A stretch of 64,000 nt of DNA from Bacteroidota bacterium (GCA_020832235.1 JAFIEZ010000010.1:214787-278786); one strand, 5' to 3'; positions 38,356-46,742 are shown, numbered from the stretch's first letter. Numbers and translations are program-made. Notes: generated by a model not told the origin, from the letters alone.

Positions 38356-38871
38356 ATGAAAAAAATCCTTTTTACTCTCTTATTTGCTTTGCCGGTTATG
38401 GCAATGGCGCAATCTTCGGACGTGAATGTTTACGCATCTGTCAATGATGCAATTACACTGACCAAAGTTTCAGACTTAGTTTTCGGTAACATTACTGACA
38501 CTTCAACCGATGCCGTTATCGCAGCTGATGGTACCATAACTAATACTGGTACAGCAGCTACTCCTGCACAAATTACATCTAGTGCTGTAAATAGCGTTGT
38601 ATACTCAATAACTGGCGCTAAATTTGACCCAGTTAGTAACGTCTTGACACTTGACGAAGTAGGTACTGGTACAAGTGAATTAGAGGTTTTATTATCATAC
38701 GGTATTGGAGAAAATGCAGCCACCTATACACCTGGAAATGGTACTGGTGCAAGTGGTTCGGCAACAGCCAATACTTTGTCTATAGGTGGTACTATTGCAG
38801 CTGCCGATTTGCAAGCTGCAACAGGCAACTCATTCACTGGTCAGATAACAGTAACAGCTTCTTTCAACTAA
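38356..38871 (+). CDS. Probable major pilin-like subunit (DUF4402-like)
   Basis: A 171-residue exported protein; signal peptide to about residue 18 (MAMAQ). The mature domain is Thr/Ala/Gly-rich and Cys-free, begins SSDVNVYASVNDAITLTKVSDLVFGNI, and ends with a donor-strand-like C-terminus FTGQITVTASFN. Base use differs from the flanking genes: T- and A-ending codons such as GCT, ACT and GGT dominate while the neighbours are GC-rich, consistent with a highly expressed gene. It has its own promoter element and a strong terminator before the chaperone gene, the classic arrangement for an abundant fibre subunit. Function is inferred from this layout, not from a recognised motif. Confidence 0.7.
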   Translation: MKKILFTLLFALPVMAMAQSSDVNVYASVNDAITLTKVSDLVFGNITDTSTDAVIAADGTITNTGTAATPAQITSSAVNSVVYSITGAKFDPVSNVLTLDEVGTGTSELEVLLSYGIGENAATYTPGNGTGASGSATANTLSIGGTIAAADLQAATGNSFTGQITVTASFN

Positions 38872-38891
38872 AAATCCCTTTTAGTTTCTTG

Positions 38892-38927
38892 AAAAAGGTT
38901 CCTTATAATTAAGGAGCCTTTTTTTTT
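38892..38927 (+). terminator. Rho-independent terminator between major subunit and chaperone
   Basis: AAAGGTTCCTTA, loop TAAT, TAAGGAGCCTTT (one G-T pair) and a nine-T run. Partial read-through would give much more subunit than chaperone and usher. Confidence 0.9.
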
Positions 38928-38953
38928 ACGTATCAATCAGAGCTACTTTCCCT

Positions 38954-39778
38954 ATGAAACGCATCTACCTGTCTTTTGTATTCCTGTTTGCTTTCGCGTG
39001 GTTGGCTTCCGCTCAGGTAACCATCTCGCCCACGATGCTGTTTTTCGAGAATAATTTTTCGTCGGTGATGGTGATTAACAACGCCGGAACACCTCAGGAT
39101 ATACAAATTGAAACGCTTTTCGGATACCCGATTTCAGATGAGCTCGGTTATATAACCATGGCTTTCGACGATGATGCCACTGAAAACGAACGTTCCCTAA
39201 CCGAAATCGTTCGCGCTTTTCCCCGTGCATTTACCCTCCAGCCCGGACAACGACAGGTCGTCCGGCTCCAGGCACGCGCGCCGAATACCATGCCTGAGGG
39301 CGGATATTGGACACGTCTGGCCGTAGTTGCTACACCACAGGCCGCCGACATCGCTGCCGTTGAAGAGGGCGGCGTAGGCGCCCAGCTGAATTTCGTCTTC
39401 CGACAGGTGATCGCAGCTGTGTACAAGCGCGGTAACGCCACCGTGGAAATGAATGTCGATCAGGTTGCCTTCGTCTATGATGCCGATCGTGGCAATCGCC
39501 TGCTTCGATACCACATCGACATGACTGGAAACGCGCCATTTCTAGGTACGATTTCATTAAGAATCCTTAACGAGAATGGTCAAGTCATACATGAAGACCG
39601 CTCTGTCACAAGCGTTTACGTAAGTGGATTTCGGAATTTCGTGCTCCCCGAAGACCGTGTACCCAACGGTAACTACGTCGTAGAGCTCAATTTCGAAGCT
39701 TCACGCCAGGATGTGCCCTCCGCACAGAACTTTCCTATGACGCCCGTCAACGTCAGACAAGCCATTACGGTAAATTAG
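38954..39778 (+). CDS. PapD-like periplasmic pilus chaperone
   Basis: A 274-residue exported protein; signal peptide to about residue 20 (LASAQ). Residues about 21-130 match the first Ig domain of chaperone-usher chaperones: VTISPTMLFFE, the strand SSVMVINNAGTPQDIQIET, then RAFPRAFTLQPGQRQVVRLQ and PNTMPEGGYWTRLAVVATP, equal to the 'SPxxFxLxPGxxQxVRxxxxxPxxLPEGEYR' pattern. A second beta domain fills 150-265. Such chaperones fold pilins by lending a beta-strand and hand them to the usher. It sits between the subunit genes and the usher-like gene, 34 bp before the usher frame opens. Confidence 0.8.
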   Translation: MKRIYLSFVFLFAFAWLASAQVTISPTMLFFENNFSSVMVINNAGTPQDIQIETLFGYPISDELGYITMAFDDDATENERSLTEIVRAFPRAFTLQPGQRQVVRLQARAPNTMPEGGYWTRLAVVATPQAADIAAVEEGGVGAQLNFVFRQVIAAVYKRGNATVEMNVDQVAFVYDADRGNRLLRYHIDMTGNAPFLGTISLRILNENGQVIHEDRSVTSVYVSGFRNFVLPEDRVPNGNYVVELNFEASRQDVPSAQNFPMTPVNVRQAITVN

Positions 39779-39830
39779 AGTCCTCTTAAAAACCGGTTTC
39801 ATTAGTGCTGTCTTGCGTATTTTGGCCCAA

Positions 39831-42800
39831 ATGAATCACCGGTCGATGTTCAAATTATCTCTGCCACTACTTTTATTTGTCGTGCTCGTAGGTCGTGCTC
39901 CCCTGGCAACAGCCCAGGTAGCAACCGACTTCGATGAGGTATTTTTCGAATATCGGTACATGCAGCTTGTCGCCACCAATATTGTGGCTATTTATCACGA
40001 AGACGAGTTCTACCTCCCTTTCTCCGAGCTCTTCGAACCGCTGCTGATTTTCCACGAGGTAGATTGGGAAAACCGTCGTATAACCGGTTATATCAATACC
40101 AACAGCTACAGTTTCGTGCTGGATTTCGGGAACATGACCTGGCGCTATCGCAATGAAACCGGCACACTCACGGCCGACGATTTCATCATTGGTCAGTTCG
40201 ATATCTACCTCACTCCCGAAATCTATGAGCGTATTTTCAACTTTGAGTTTCGGGTCGACCTTTCCCTGTTAAGCGTGCGTCTCTTTACCACCGAACGGGT
40301 ACCCATTATGGTCCGCCTCGAACGGCAACGTATGCGCGCCCGGATGCAGGCACAAACCGGAACACGCGAAATTTTTCAGCCTCAGATTCCACGTCAACCC
40401 AAGCTGTTCAATGGCGGTTTCCTCGACTATAACCTCAATGCCAATACCCGGAATTTCGAAACCCAGTCGGCTACGGGGACCTTCACAGGTGGCGTTGAAT
40501 TGCTGCATGGCGATTTTCAGGGGACCATGAGTTTGCGGCAGTCGGACGGAGCCTTTGACGAGCCGATCTGGAACAACGTCCGCTGGCGATATTATCGTCC
40601 ACAGGGTGCCGTGCGACAGCTGTACGTTGGGGATGTGGCTCCCCGCGGTAACCTGGTGCGCCAGCGTATGCGCGGGGTTTCAGCGACCAACGAGCCGCTG
40701 TATCCAACCCGGGTGATTGATGAGTTTAATCTCATCGAATTTGCCGTGCCCGACTCCGAGGTGGAGATCTTCATCAATGACCGACTCTTTGACTTTTTTA
40801 CCGTTGATGAAACGGGTCAGTACAACATCCGCCTCCCGATAACCTATGGAATTAACGATATTCGGGTCATGGTGTATGCGCCTGACGGGCAGGTAAGCGA
40901 GATGAATCGCAGGCTGAATATCCCATTTTTCTTTGCACCTCCCGGCGAGCTTTATTATACGGCCACGGTGGGGCGTAGTGTGGTGACCAATTTGCAGCCC
41001 GAGGGGTATTATATGGGCGTGCTGAATGCCTCGTATGGGATAAATCTGAATCATACGGTGCGCATGCGGGCTGAATATCAGGAAGGTCCTCAGGAGGAGT
41101 CGCTGTTTGTGCTGGAGCATAGTGCCCGATGGCTGCGCGATATTATTACGAATACACAGGTAGCCCCGACAAAATACGAACAGTTCAATGTCACCTATCA
41201 GTCGCTGAACAGTAATTTCATCAACGCGTATATCAACAATAACCGGGGCACGTTTCGGGAGTTGAATAACAATCTGGATTATCAGTACGGGTTTTCCGGT
41301 TTCCTGAACATTTCGCAGGGTACGGTGCCGCTTTTTGTGCGTGCCGGAGTAGATAACAGCGAATACACCACCGATCTGAGTCTGCGCAGTTACAACGCCA
41401 ACCTTACCACACGCTACCGTACGTTCTCGGTGTCGGGTGGATTTCGCACCTTATTGCGGGAGTCGGGCGGGACCACCGATGCGCAGCGCCGATACACGCT
41501 ATCGACCAGCTATTCTACACCCCGCACCGAAATCTGGGAGCCACTGCGAGGGATTTTCCTGCGAAATCAGATTGAGTGGAGGCAGAATTTAGGCAATATG
41601 GAGCGCATCGAGCTGTCAGCCTCCCGCCGTGTTTTTTCCACCGGTCAGCTTCAGGTATCGTTCACCCGATTTGTGCCGAATGCAACCAATGCGCTGTTTT
41701 TCTCCCTCAGCTTTGACATTCCATCGGCGCGATTCAACACTTCGGTGCGGAGTTCGGGGAACTCGCACGTGATTAATCAGGCGGTTCGCGGGTCGATCGG
41801 ATACTTCCACGAGGACAACATTTTCATCTTTGATAATCGTCAGCAGGTGGGTCGCGCGGCGGTCGTGGCCAATATGTTCATCGATAATGACGGTAGCGGC
41901 ACGTTCACAGAGGGCGATGATATTTTGGGCAACAACGCGATTCGTGTTGTTGGCGCCGGATCGAGGGCGTTTTACAAGCGTGATCGGGCTATTTTCACCC
42001 AGCTCAGACAGTATGATGCCTATAATGTGGAGGTGAACGAGGCCTTGGTGCGTGATCCGAGTCTGGTGGCGTTGCGCGACCGGTTCTCCATTGTGACCGA
42101 TCCGAATCAGTTTAAAGTGCTGGAGGTGGCCTTTGTACGAACCGGGGTAATCGACGGGATGGTGCAGCAGATGCGTCGTGATCAGCTCAGCGGACTCAGC
42201 GGTCTTACCATGCGCTTGGAAAACCTGGAAACCGGAGATGTTGATGCCATCCGTACCTTCCACGACGGATCGTTTTATAAAATGGAAGTACGTCCGGGTC
42301 AGTACAGGCTTCGTCCCGACAGCACGCAGCTGGAGTTGCTGCGTTCGGTGGCTGAGCCTGCCTTCATCGATATTGAAATTGTGGCATCCGAATTTGGCGA
42401 CTTTGTTGAGGGACTGGATTTCGTAATTCGTCCACGTGTGCCGGAGCCGGAGGTAGTTCCCGAGCCCGAGCCAATGCCGGAGCCGATATCCTTCCGCATT
42501 CAGACGGCGGTGATGAATACCCTGCCTCGTATCATTATGGCGTACCACATGGCCGAGCGTGCTACGGGAATCCCATTTGAGTTTCAGTATAGTCCGGATT
42601 CGGGTACCTATCGATTGTTTAGTCCTGAAATGCGAACCCGTGATGATGCCGAGCTTGTGTTGGGTATTCTACACCGGGAGACCGATTTTACCGACGCGTT
42701 CATCATTACCGATCAGCAGTACAATTCACAAGACCTGGTGTTTGCCGTTCAAATTGGAGCGCAGCGTACCCGGGAGCTGGCAGAATCGCACGCCGAGCGT

Positions 42801-43223
42801 GCCCGCACTCAATACGGACTGAGTGTTCAGATTGTGGAAGATTTGCGCGACGGGCTGTATAAAATACAGACCTATCCGTCTATGGTCTGGCTAGATGTGC
42901 TGGCAGAGCTGAATGAGGTTCGGTTGGTATCGGAGTTTCTGGATGCCTTTATTGTGGTGCCCAGTCATGTACGTCCGGATGATTATACCTTTAATGTGCA
43001 GGTGGGTGCTTACGACCGGGAGTCAATGGCAATAACCATGCGGGATGAGTTTCGCCGGAGAACCGGTTTGCGGTTTGAGAGTCGATTTAATCCTCGGGTG
43101 AATAAATATACGGTAGGAATTCACGAAATTCCTTTATGGGGCAATGCCATTGGGTTGTATAGGCAACTGCTGGATGAATATGATTTTGAGGAAGTGCTGA
43201 TCATTTCGCGTCGAAAGCCGTAA
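39831..43223 (+). CDS. Outer-membrane usher-like protein with three C-terminal SPOR-like repeats
   Basis: A 1130-residue exported protein; I use ATG 39831, since the in-frame TTG 39813 only adds six residues ahead of a good signal peptide (ends near residue 29, ATAQ). Then: an N-terminal domain; a beta-barrel region rich in alternating aromatic strands with FNGGFLDYNLNANTRN and LYVGDVAPRG (compare the LGD segment of ushers); a plug/middle-type domain near 305-375 (VEIFINDRLFDFFTVDETGQ... PPGELYYTATVGR); more barrel strands; an SdrD-like FIDNDGSGTFTEGDD near 683; and a carboxypeptidase-like VIDGMV... domain near 771-850. A Pro/Glu linker (about 870-885) leads to three SPOR-like units at about 886, 969 and 1052 (RIQT, FAVQIGA, FNVQVGA). 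Ushers assemble and export fibres; SPOR domains bind denuded peptidoglycan. The combination is unfamiliar to me. Confidence 0.75.
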   Translation: MNHRSMFKLSLPLLLFVVLVGRAPLATAQVATDFDEVFFEYRYMQLVATNIVAIYHEDEFYLPFSELFEPLLIFHEVDWENRRITGYINTNSYSFVLDFGNMTWRYRNETGTLTADDFIIGQFDIYLTPEIYERIFNFEFRVDLSLLSVRLFTTERVPIMVRLERQRMRARMQAQTGTREIFQPQIPRQPKLFNGGFLDYNLNANTRNFETQSATGTFTGGVELLHGDFQGTMSLRQSDGAFDEPIWNNVRWRYYRPQGAVRQLYVGDVAPRGNLVRQRMRGVSATNEPLYPTRVIDEFNLIEFAVPDSEVEIFINDRLFDFFTVDETGQYNIRLPITYGINDIRVMVYAPDGQVSEMNRRLNIPFFFAPPGELYYTATVGRSVVTNLQPEGYYMGVLNASYGINLNHTVRMRAEYQEGPQEESLFVLEHSARWLRDIITNTQVAPTKYEQFNVTYQSLNSNFINAYINNNRGTFRELNNNLDYQYGFSGFLNISQGTVPLFVRAGVDNSEYTTDLSLRSYNANLTTRYRTFSVSGGFRTLLRESGGTTDAQRRYTLSTSYSTPRTEIWEPLRGIFLRNQIEWRQNLGNMERIELSASRRVFSTGQLQVSFTRFVPNATNALFFSLSFDIPSARFNTSVRSSGNSHVINQAVRGSIGYFHEDNIFIFDNRQQVGRAAVVANMFIDNDGSGTFTEGDDILGNNAIRVVGAGSRAFYKRDRAIFTQLRQYDAYNVEVNEALVRDPSLVALRDRFSIVTDPNQFKVLEVAFVRTGVIDGMVQQMRRDQLSGLSGLTMRLENLETGDVDAIRTFHDGSFYKMEVRPGQYRLRPDSTQLELLRSVAEPAFIDIEIVASEFGDFVEGLDFVIRPRVPEPEVVPEPEPMPEPISFRIQTAVMNTLPRIIMAYHMAERATGIPFEFQYSPDSGTYRLFSPEMRTRDDAELVLGILHRETDFTDAFIITDQQYNSQDLVFAVQIGAQRTRELAESHAERARTQYGLSVQIVEDLRDGLYKIQTYPSMVWLDVLAELNEVRLVSEFLDAFIVVPSHVRPDDYTFNVQVGAYDRESMAITMRDEFRRRTGLRFESRFNPRVNKYTVGIHEIPLWGNAIGLYRQLLDEYDFEEVLIISRRKP

Positions 43224-43232
43224 AATGTGACC

Positions 43233-43515
43233 GCAATTCCGCGCCGTAAACCGTGAACTGCAATTCCGCGCCTTGAGCCTTAAGCAGTAAGTCTTAAGCT
43301 GTTATTCGCAATTCCGTGCTATAAGCCGTACGTCCGGGCCACAAGTCGTACGGCTGCGCTGCAAGTGGTACGTTCGTGCCGTAAGTTGTAGTTCCGTGCC
43401 GTAAGTCGTAGGTCCACGCTGCAAGCCGTGGGTGGCATTGCGTCAATCGCGTCTGATTGGCCATGTTTATCTCGTCTGATTTGTCACGCTGATGTCTTCT
43501 GATTTGCCGTTTCGA
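43233..43515. repeat. Degenerate intergenic tandem repeats (20-bp and 23-bp periods)
   Basis: The 467-bp gap after the usher gene holds three repeat styles in a row. GCAATTCCGYGCC words occur at 43233, 43260 and 43308. Six 20-bp units follow from 43322, each opening YAAGYYGTRSGT. Then come three 23-bp units (43447, 43470, 43493) sharing TCTGATTKG. No reading frame or hairpin explains them. Confidence 0.75.
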
Positions 43516-43548
43516 AGTCTTTTCAAAAAATTACCGTGAAATTTGTGG

Positions 43549-43556
43549 TATTTTTG
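43549..43556 (+). promoter_or_regulatory. Bacteroidota-type -7 element (TAnnTTTG) for obgE-dprA
   Basis: TATTTTTG fits TAnnTTTG and lies 135 bp before the obgE ATG, just after the tandem-repeat array. No exact -33 element was seen. Confidence 0.4.
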
Positions 43557-43690
43557 TAAGAAATCGAGGAGAAGTTACTCTATATAGTACACTTCAATTT
43601 AAATCCTTTCCCGGGCGATGCTTTCCGGCGAACGGGTTTCGAAATGTTCCTTACCACCTATGTTAATCCCTCACGAAAAGAACTACGATT

Positions 43691-44671
43691 ATGCGATTTG
43701 CTGACTATGCCAAGATGTACCTGACAGCCGGAAACGGTGGGGCGGGAGCTGTGTCTTTTCGCAGGGAAAAATATGTGCCTAAGGGCGGTCCCGACGGCGG
43801 AGATGGCGGACGGGGCGCCGATATTGTGCTGCGCGGAAACCGGAATATGAATACGCTGCTGGACCTTCGGTATAAGAAGTTTCTGAAAGCCTCGCATGGT
43901 GAGAATGGTTCCGGTGCGAATAAGTCGGGCAAGGATGGTACGCCCATCGTGATGGATGTGCCTCTGGGTACCATTGCCTACGAGTTTGAGACGCGTCGAT
44001 TAATTGGCGAGGTTACCGAACATGAGCAAACCCTGATTATTGCCAAGGGTGGACAGGGTGGCAAGGGGAATACCTATTTCAAATCGGATGTGAATCAGAC
44101 GCCGCGTTATGCCCAGCCCGGAGAGCCTGGCGAGGAAGTCATCGTGGAGGTTGAGCTTAAGCTGATTGCCGAGGTCGGACTTGTGGGCTACCCCAATGCC
44201 GGAAAAAGCACGTTGCTTGCGGCTATGTCGAATGCGCGTCCGAAGATAGCCGATTACCCGTTTACAACCATGGAACCGAATCTGGGCGTTGTTGAGCTGG
44301 GCGATTACCGGAGTTTTGTGATGGCCGACATCCCCGGTATTATTGAGGATGCCCATAAAGGCAAGGGACTGGGAATCCGGTTTCTGCGCCATATTGAACG
44401 AAATAGAGTGCTGATGTTTGTTATCAGCTGCATGAGCGATATTGAGGAAGAGTATCGCGTGCTCATCAATGAACTCAAGGAATATCGTGCCGATTTGCTC
44501 GATAAACCCCGATTGGTGGTGATCTCCCAGATGGACCTGAAGCCCGGGTTCAAGCTGGATGAAGACCCGAATCTTCCTGATGATTATATACTTGTCTCTG
44601 CCGCTACTGCCCATCATATCAAAGAATTAAAAGATCAGCTCTGGCTGAAAATTCAAGAGGCAAATGAATGA
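43691..44671 (+). CDS. obgE: GTPase ObgE/CgtA
   Basis: A 326-residue Obg-family GTPase that acts in 50S ribosome assembly and stress response. The Gly-rich Obg fold fills residues 1-158 (AGNGGAGAVSFRREK, GGPDGGDGGRGADIV). The G domain has G1 GYPNAGKST near 166-175, G2 in YPFTTMEPNLG and G3 DIPGIIEDAHKGKGLG. G4 reads SQMD instead of the usual NKxD. The optional C-terminal OCT domain is absent. It overlaps dprA by 8 bp. Confidence 0.95.
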   Translation: MRFADYAKMYLTAGNGGAGAVSFRREKYVPKGGPDGGDGGRGADIVLRGNRNMNTLLDLRYKKFLKASHGENGSGANKSGKDGTPIVMDVPLGTIAYEFETRRLIGEVTEHEQTLIIAKGGQGGKGNTYFKSDVNQTPRYAQPGEPGEEVIVEVELKLIAEVGLVGYPNAGKSTLLAAMSNARPKIADYPFTTMEPNLGVVELGDYRSFVMADIPGIIEDAHKGKGLGIRFLRHIERNRVLMFVISCMSDIEEEYRVLINELKEYRADLLDKPRLVVISQMDLKPGFKLDEDPNLPDDYILVSAATAHHIKELKDQLWLKIQEANE

Positions 44672-45779
44672 AGATATTCGAACGCGTATAGCGCTTAGTC
44701 TGGTTCCAAAAATCGGTGCCCATAAAGCACGCTTATTGCTTGAAAGGGTAGACCGACCGGCGGATGTGTTCCGCCTCAGTGAACGTGATATGCTTCAGAT
44801 TCCCGGTTTTGGTCGGGTTGTGGTGAATCATATGAAATCGTTTGGGGGATGGAAGTCGGTTGATGCCATCATCCGCAGAACAGAAGCGCTTGGCGCCCGG
44901 GTTATTATTCCCGAAGAACAGGCATATCCTGCGCGACTTCGGGAAATTGATGATCCTCCCATTGTACTTTGGGTTAAGGGGAACGTGGACCTGCTAAACC
45001 ATGCCGGTATTGCTGTTGTCGGAACACGTTCCCCCTCCCCATACGGCAAAGATATTACCCGTCAATTTACCCGCTCATTGGTGCAGCAAGGCATCGTTAT
45101 TGTGTCGGGACTGGCGTATGGAATTGATACGGTAGCTCATCGCGAAACGCTCATGGCCGGTGGTAGAACGATAGCTGTGCTGGGTTCGGGAATCGATCGG
45201 ATTTATCCCACGGCGAATACACCGCTGTTTGACCGTATGGTGCAGGAGGGCAGTACCGTCATCAGCGAATTTCCCCCCGGAACCAAGCCAGATTACTGTA
45301 ATTTTCCGACGCGTAACAGGGTGGTAAGTGGTATAACGCTGGGAACACTTGTGATTGAAACGGGCACGGAGGGGGGCAGCATGATCACGGCCCGATTGGC
45401 GCTGGAGCAGAATCGGGAGGTATTTGTGGTGCCGCATAATCTGACGAACACCCGTGCGGGCGGGTGTCATAAACTCATCAGGGAATCGAGCGGAAAGCTG
45501 GTTGAACACGTCGATGACATCCTGAGTGAGTTTAAATGGGTTGATTTCGACCGGGAGGGCGTTCGCGAACAGCCCAAGCAACCCGTACCGGATGAACTGG
45601 AAGGTAAGAGAAAACAGCTCTGGTTAACACTGGACCAAAAAGGGGAGCTTAGCGCCGATGAACTGGTTCAATTATTGGGTACACCGCTCACTCAACTTAA
45701 CGGGCACCTGCTTGAAATGGAGCTTGGTGGTTTTATTCGTCAGCGCCCGGGGAGAAGGTATGCACTTGTAGGTACGTAG
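44664..45779 (+). CDS. dprA: DNA-processing protein DprA
   Basis: A 371-residue protein that loads RecA on incoming single-stranded DNA in natural transformation. Order: N-terminal helix-hairpin-helix/SAM-like region (1-65, LQIPGFGRVVV), Rossmann-fold DNA-binding core (about 75-290) with VVGTRSPSPYG, IVSGLAYGIDTVAH, AVLGSGIDRIYP and ETGTEGGSMITARLALEQNREV, and a C-terminal winged helix (about 305-371). The whole family architecture is intact, so the strain may be naturally competent, although no com genes are in the window. Coupled to obgE by an 8-bp overlap. Confidence 0.95.
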   Translation: MNEDIRTRIALSLVPKIGAHKARLLLERVDRPADVFRLSERDMLQIPGFGRVVVNHMKSFGGWKSVDAIIRRTEALGARVIIPEEQAYPARLREIDDPPIVLWVKGNVDLLNHAGIAVVGTRSPSPYGKDITRQFTRSLVQQGIVIVSGLAYGIDTVAHRETLMAGGRTIAVLGSGIDRIYPTANTPLFDRMVQEGSTVISEFPPGTKPDYCNFPTRNRVVSGITLGTLVIETGTEGGSMITARLALEQNREVFVVPHNLTNTRAGGCHKLIRESSGKLVEHVDDILSEFKWVDFDREGVREQPKQPVPDELEGKRKQLWLTLDQKGELSADELVQLLGTPLTQLNGHLLEMELGGFIRQRPGRRYALVGT

Positions 45780-45814
45780 ATTGGGGCGCCTCATTCTATT
45801 GTATGTAGTTGCGC

Positions 45815-45880
45815 TATCTGCGCGTTATTGCCACCTTACCTGCGCGTTATTGTCGCCTTACCTGCGTCTTATAGATTTGA
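45815..45880. repeat. 22-bp tandem repeat, three units
   Basis: Three 22-bp units at 45815, 45837 and 45859 share TAYCTGCGCGTTATTG; the third is diverged. They lie in the 264-bp gap between dprA and the 46044 gene. Confidence 0.7.
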
Positions 45881-46043
45881 AACAGAAGAACCGGCCTTTA
45901 TGGTCTTAACAGTTGTGCAAAATGCTTCTAACTTGTTCAACGTTATTGCTAATTGGTGTAAATAACTGCACTTTACTAAATGAATGGTTCAATAATTGGG
46001 CAGTGAACACTATATTATTAGAAACAAAACAAAGGCCAATACG

Positions 46044-46253
46044 ATGAATAAGTCAACTTTAGATACGCTCACGAGTCGAATCAACGAACTTAGCGAAGCG
46101 GGTAAACAATACCTGGAAAATGAAGATCTGCAACAGCGGATTGAAGAATTGAAAACAGATGCTGAAAAACTAGTCAAAGACCATCCGCTCGCGGCAGTTG
46201 GTATCGGTCTGGCGGTAGGATACCTGCTGGGTCGACTATTCAGCAGAGATTAG
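46044..46253 (+). CDS. Small DUF883/ElaB-like membrane protein
   Basis: A 69-residue protein from ATG 46044 (an in-frame TTG at 45996 would add 16 unlikely residues). A Glu/Leu/Lys-rich amphipathic helix (about 5-45) is followed by LVKDHPLAAVGIGLAVGYLLGRLF, the 'HP-xx-VGIGxxVGYxxG' tail of ElaB/YqjD/DUF883 proteins. In E. coli these are stationary-phase inner-membrane proteins that bind ribosomes and appear with YqjE. It heads a three-gene envelope cluster: the next gene starts 4 bp after its stop. Confidence 0.75.
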   Translation: MNKSTLDTLTSRINELSEAGKQYLENEDLQQRIEELKTDAEKLVKDHPLAAVGIGLAVGYLLGRLFSRD

Positions 46254-46257
46254 TCCA

Positions 46258-46734
46258 ATGGCTGAAGACCAATTTAAACAATCTATTATTCAGCGTATCC
46301 GGCAGATTCCCGCCGATATGAGAGCCTATGTCGAAAAAAGAATTGAGCTGGTCTCCATAGAGACGGGGGAGAAGCTTGCCAATATTCTGGCCAAAAGTGC
46401 GTCGGTGCTGCTTACCGGAATTGTGTTTTTACTCGGAGTGCTTTTCTTTCTGATTGCAGCTGGTTTTTTTCTTGGTGATATCCTCAACAGTTATGCCGCC
46501 GGATTTTTAATTGTAGCTGTTCTGATGTTCATCTTGTCGCTTATTGTGTATCTGCTGGCCCCGGAGGCCATTGAAGAAAAAGTCCGTGAGCGTGTATCCC
46601 GCGAATTTCTGGGCAAGGTGAACGATTCTGCCCCGGATACGTTTCCTGAGCAAGAACGTACAAACAGTGGCGGCAGCGATACTGAACTGGTTGAGTCAGC
46701 CTTGTTTCAGAACAAAGATCATTCAAAGAACTAA
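46258..46734 (+). CDS. YqjE / Holin-X superfamily membrane protein
   Basis: A 158-residue protein with a basic amphipathic start, two close membrane segments (about 45-75 and 80-102, for example IVFLLGVLFFLIAAGFFLG) and a hydrophilic acidic tail. This is the layout of the 'phage holin family/YqjE' proteins, which are chromosomal and not phage-derived. It is encoded between two DUF883-like genes, the same company as yqjD-yqjE-yqjK in Enterobacteria. Function in membrane integrity or stress is inference from that. Confidence 0.7.
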   Translation: MAEDQFKQSIIQRIRQIPADMRAYVEKRIELVSIETGEKLANILAKSASVLLTGIVFLLGVLFFLIAAGFFLGDILNSYAAGFLIVAVLMFILSLIVYLLAPEAIEEKVRERVSREFLGKVNDSAPDTFPEQERTNSGGSDTELVESALFQNKDHSKN

Positions 46735-46742
46735 ATAATGTT

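Noticed and set aside
41616..42548. 310-codon minus-strand open frame inside the usher-like gene
   Set aside because: Its composition is His/Arg/Gln-rich and low in recognisable motifs, as expected for an antisense shadow of the well-supported plus-strand gene.
43233..43515. CRISPR array
   Set aside because: Units are contiguous and degenerate, without constant repeats separated by unique spacers, and no cas gene is present.
46258..46734. Phage holin and hence a prophage remnant
   Set aside because: Both neighbours are DUF883-like chromosomal envelope genes, and no capsid, tail, integrase or lysin gene is present.
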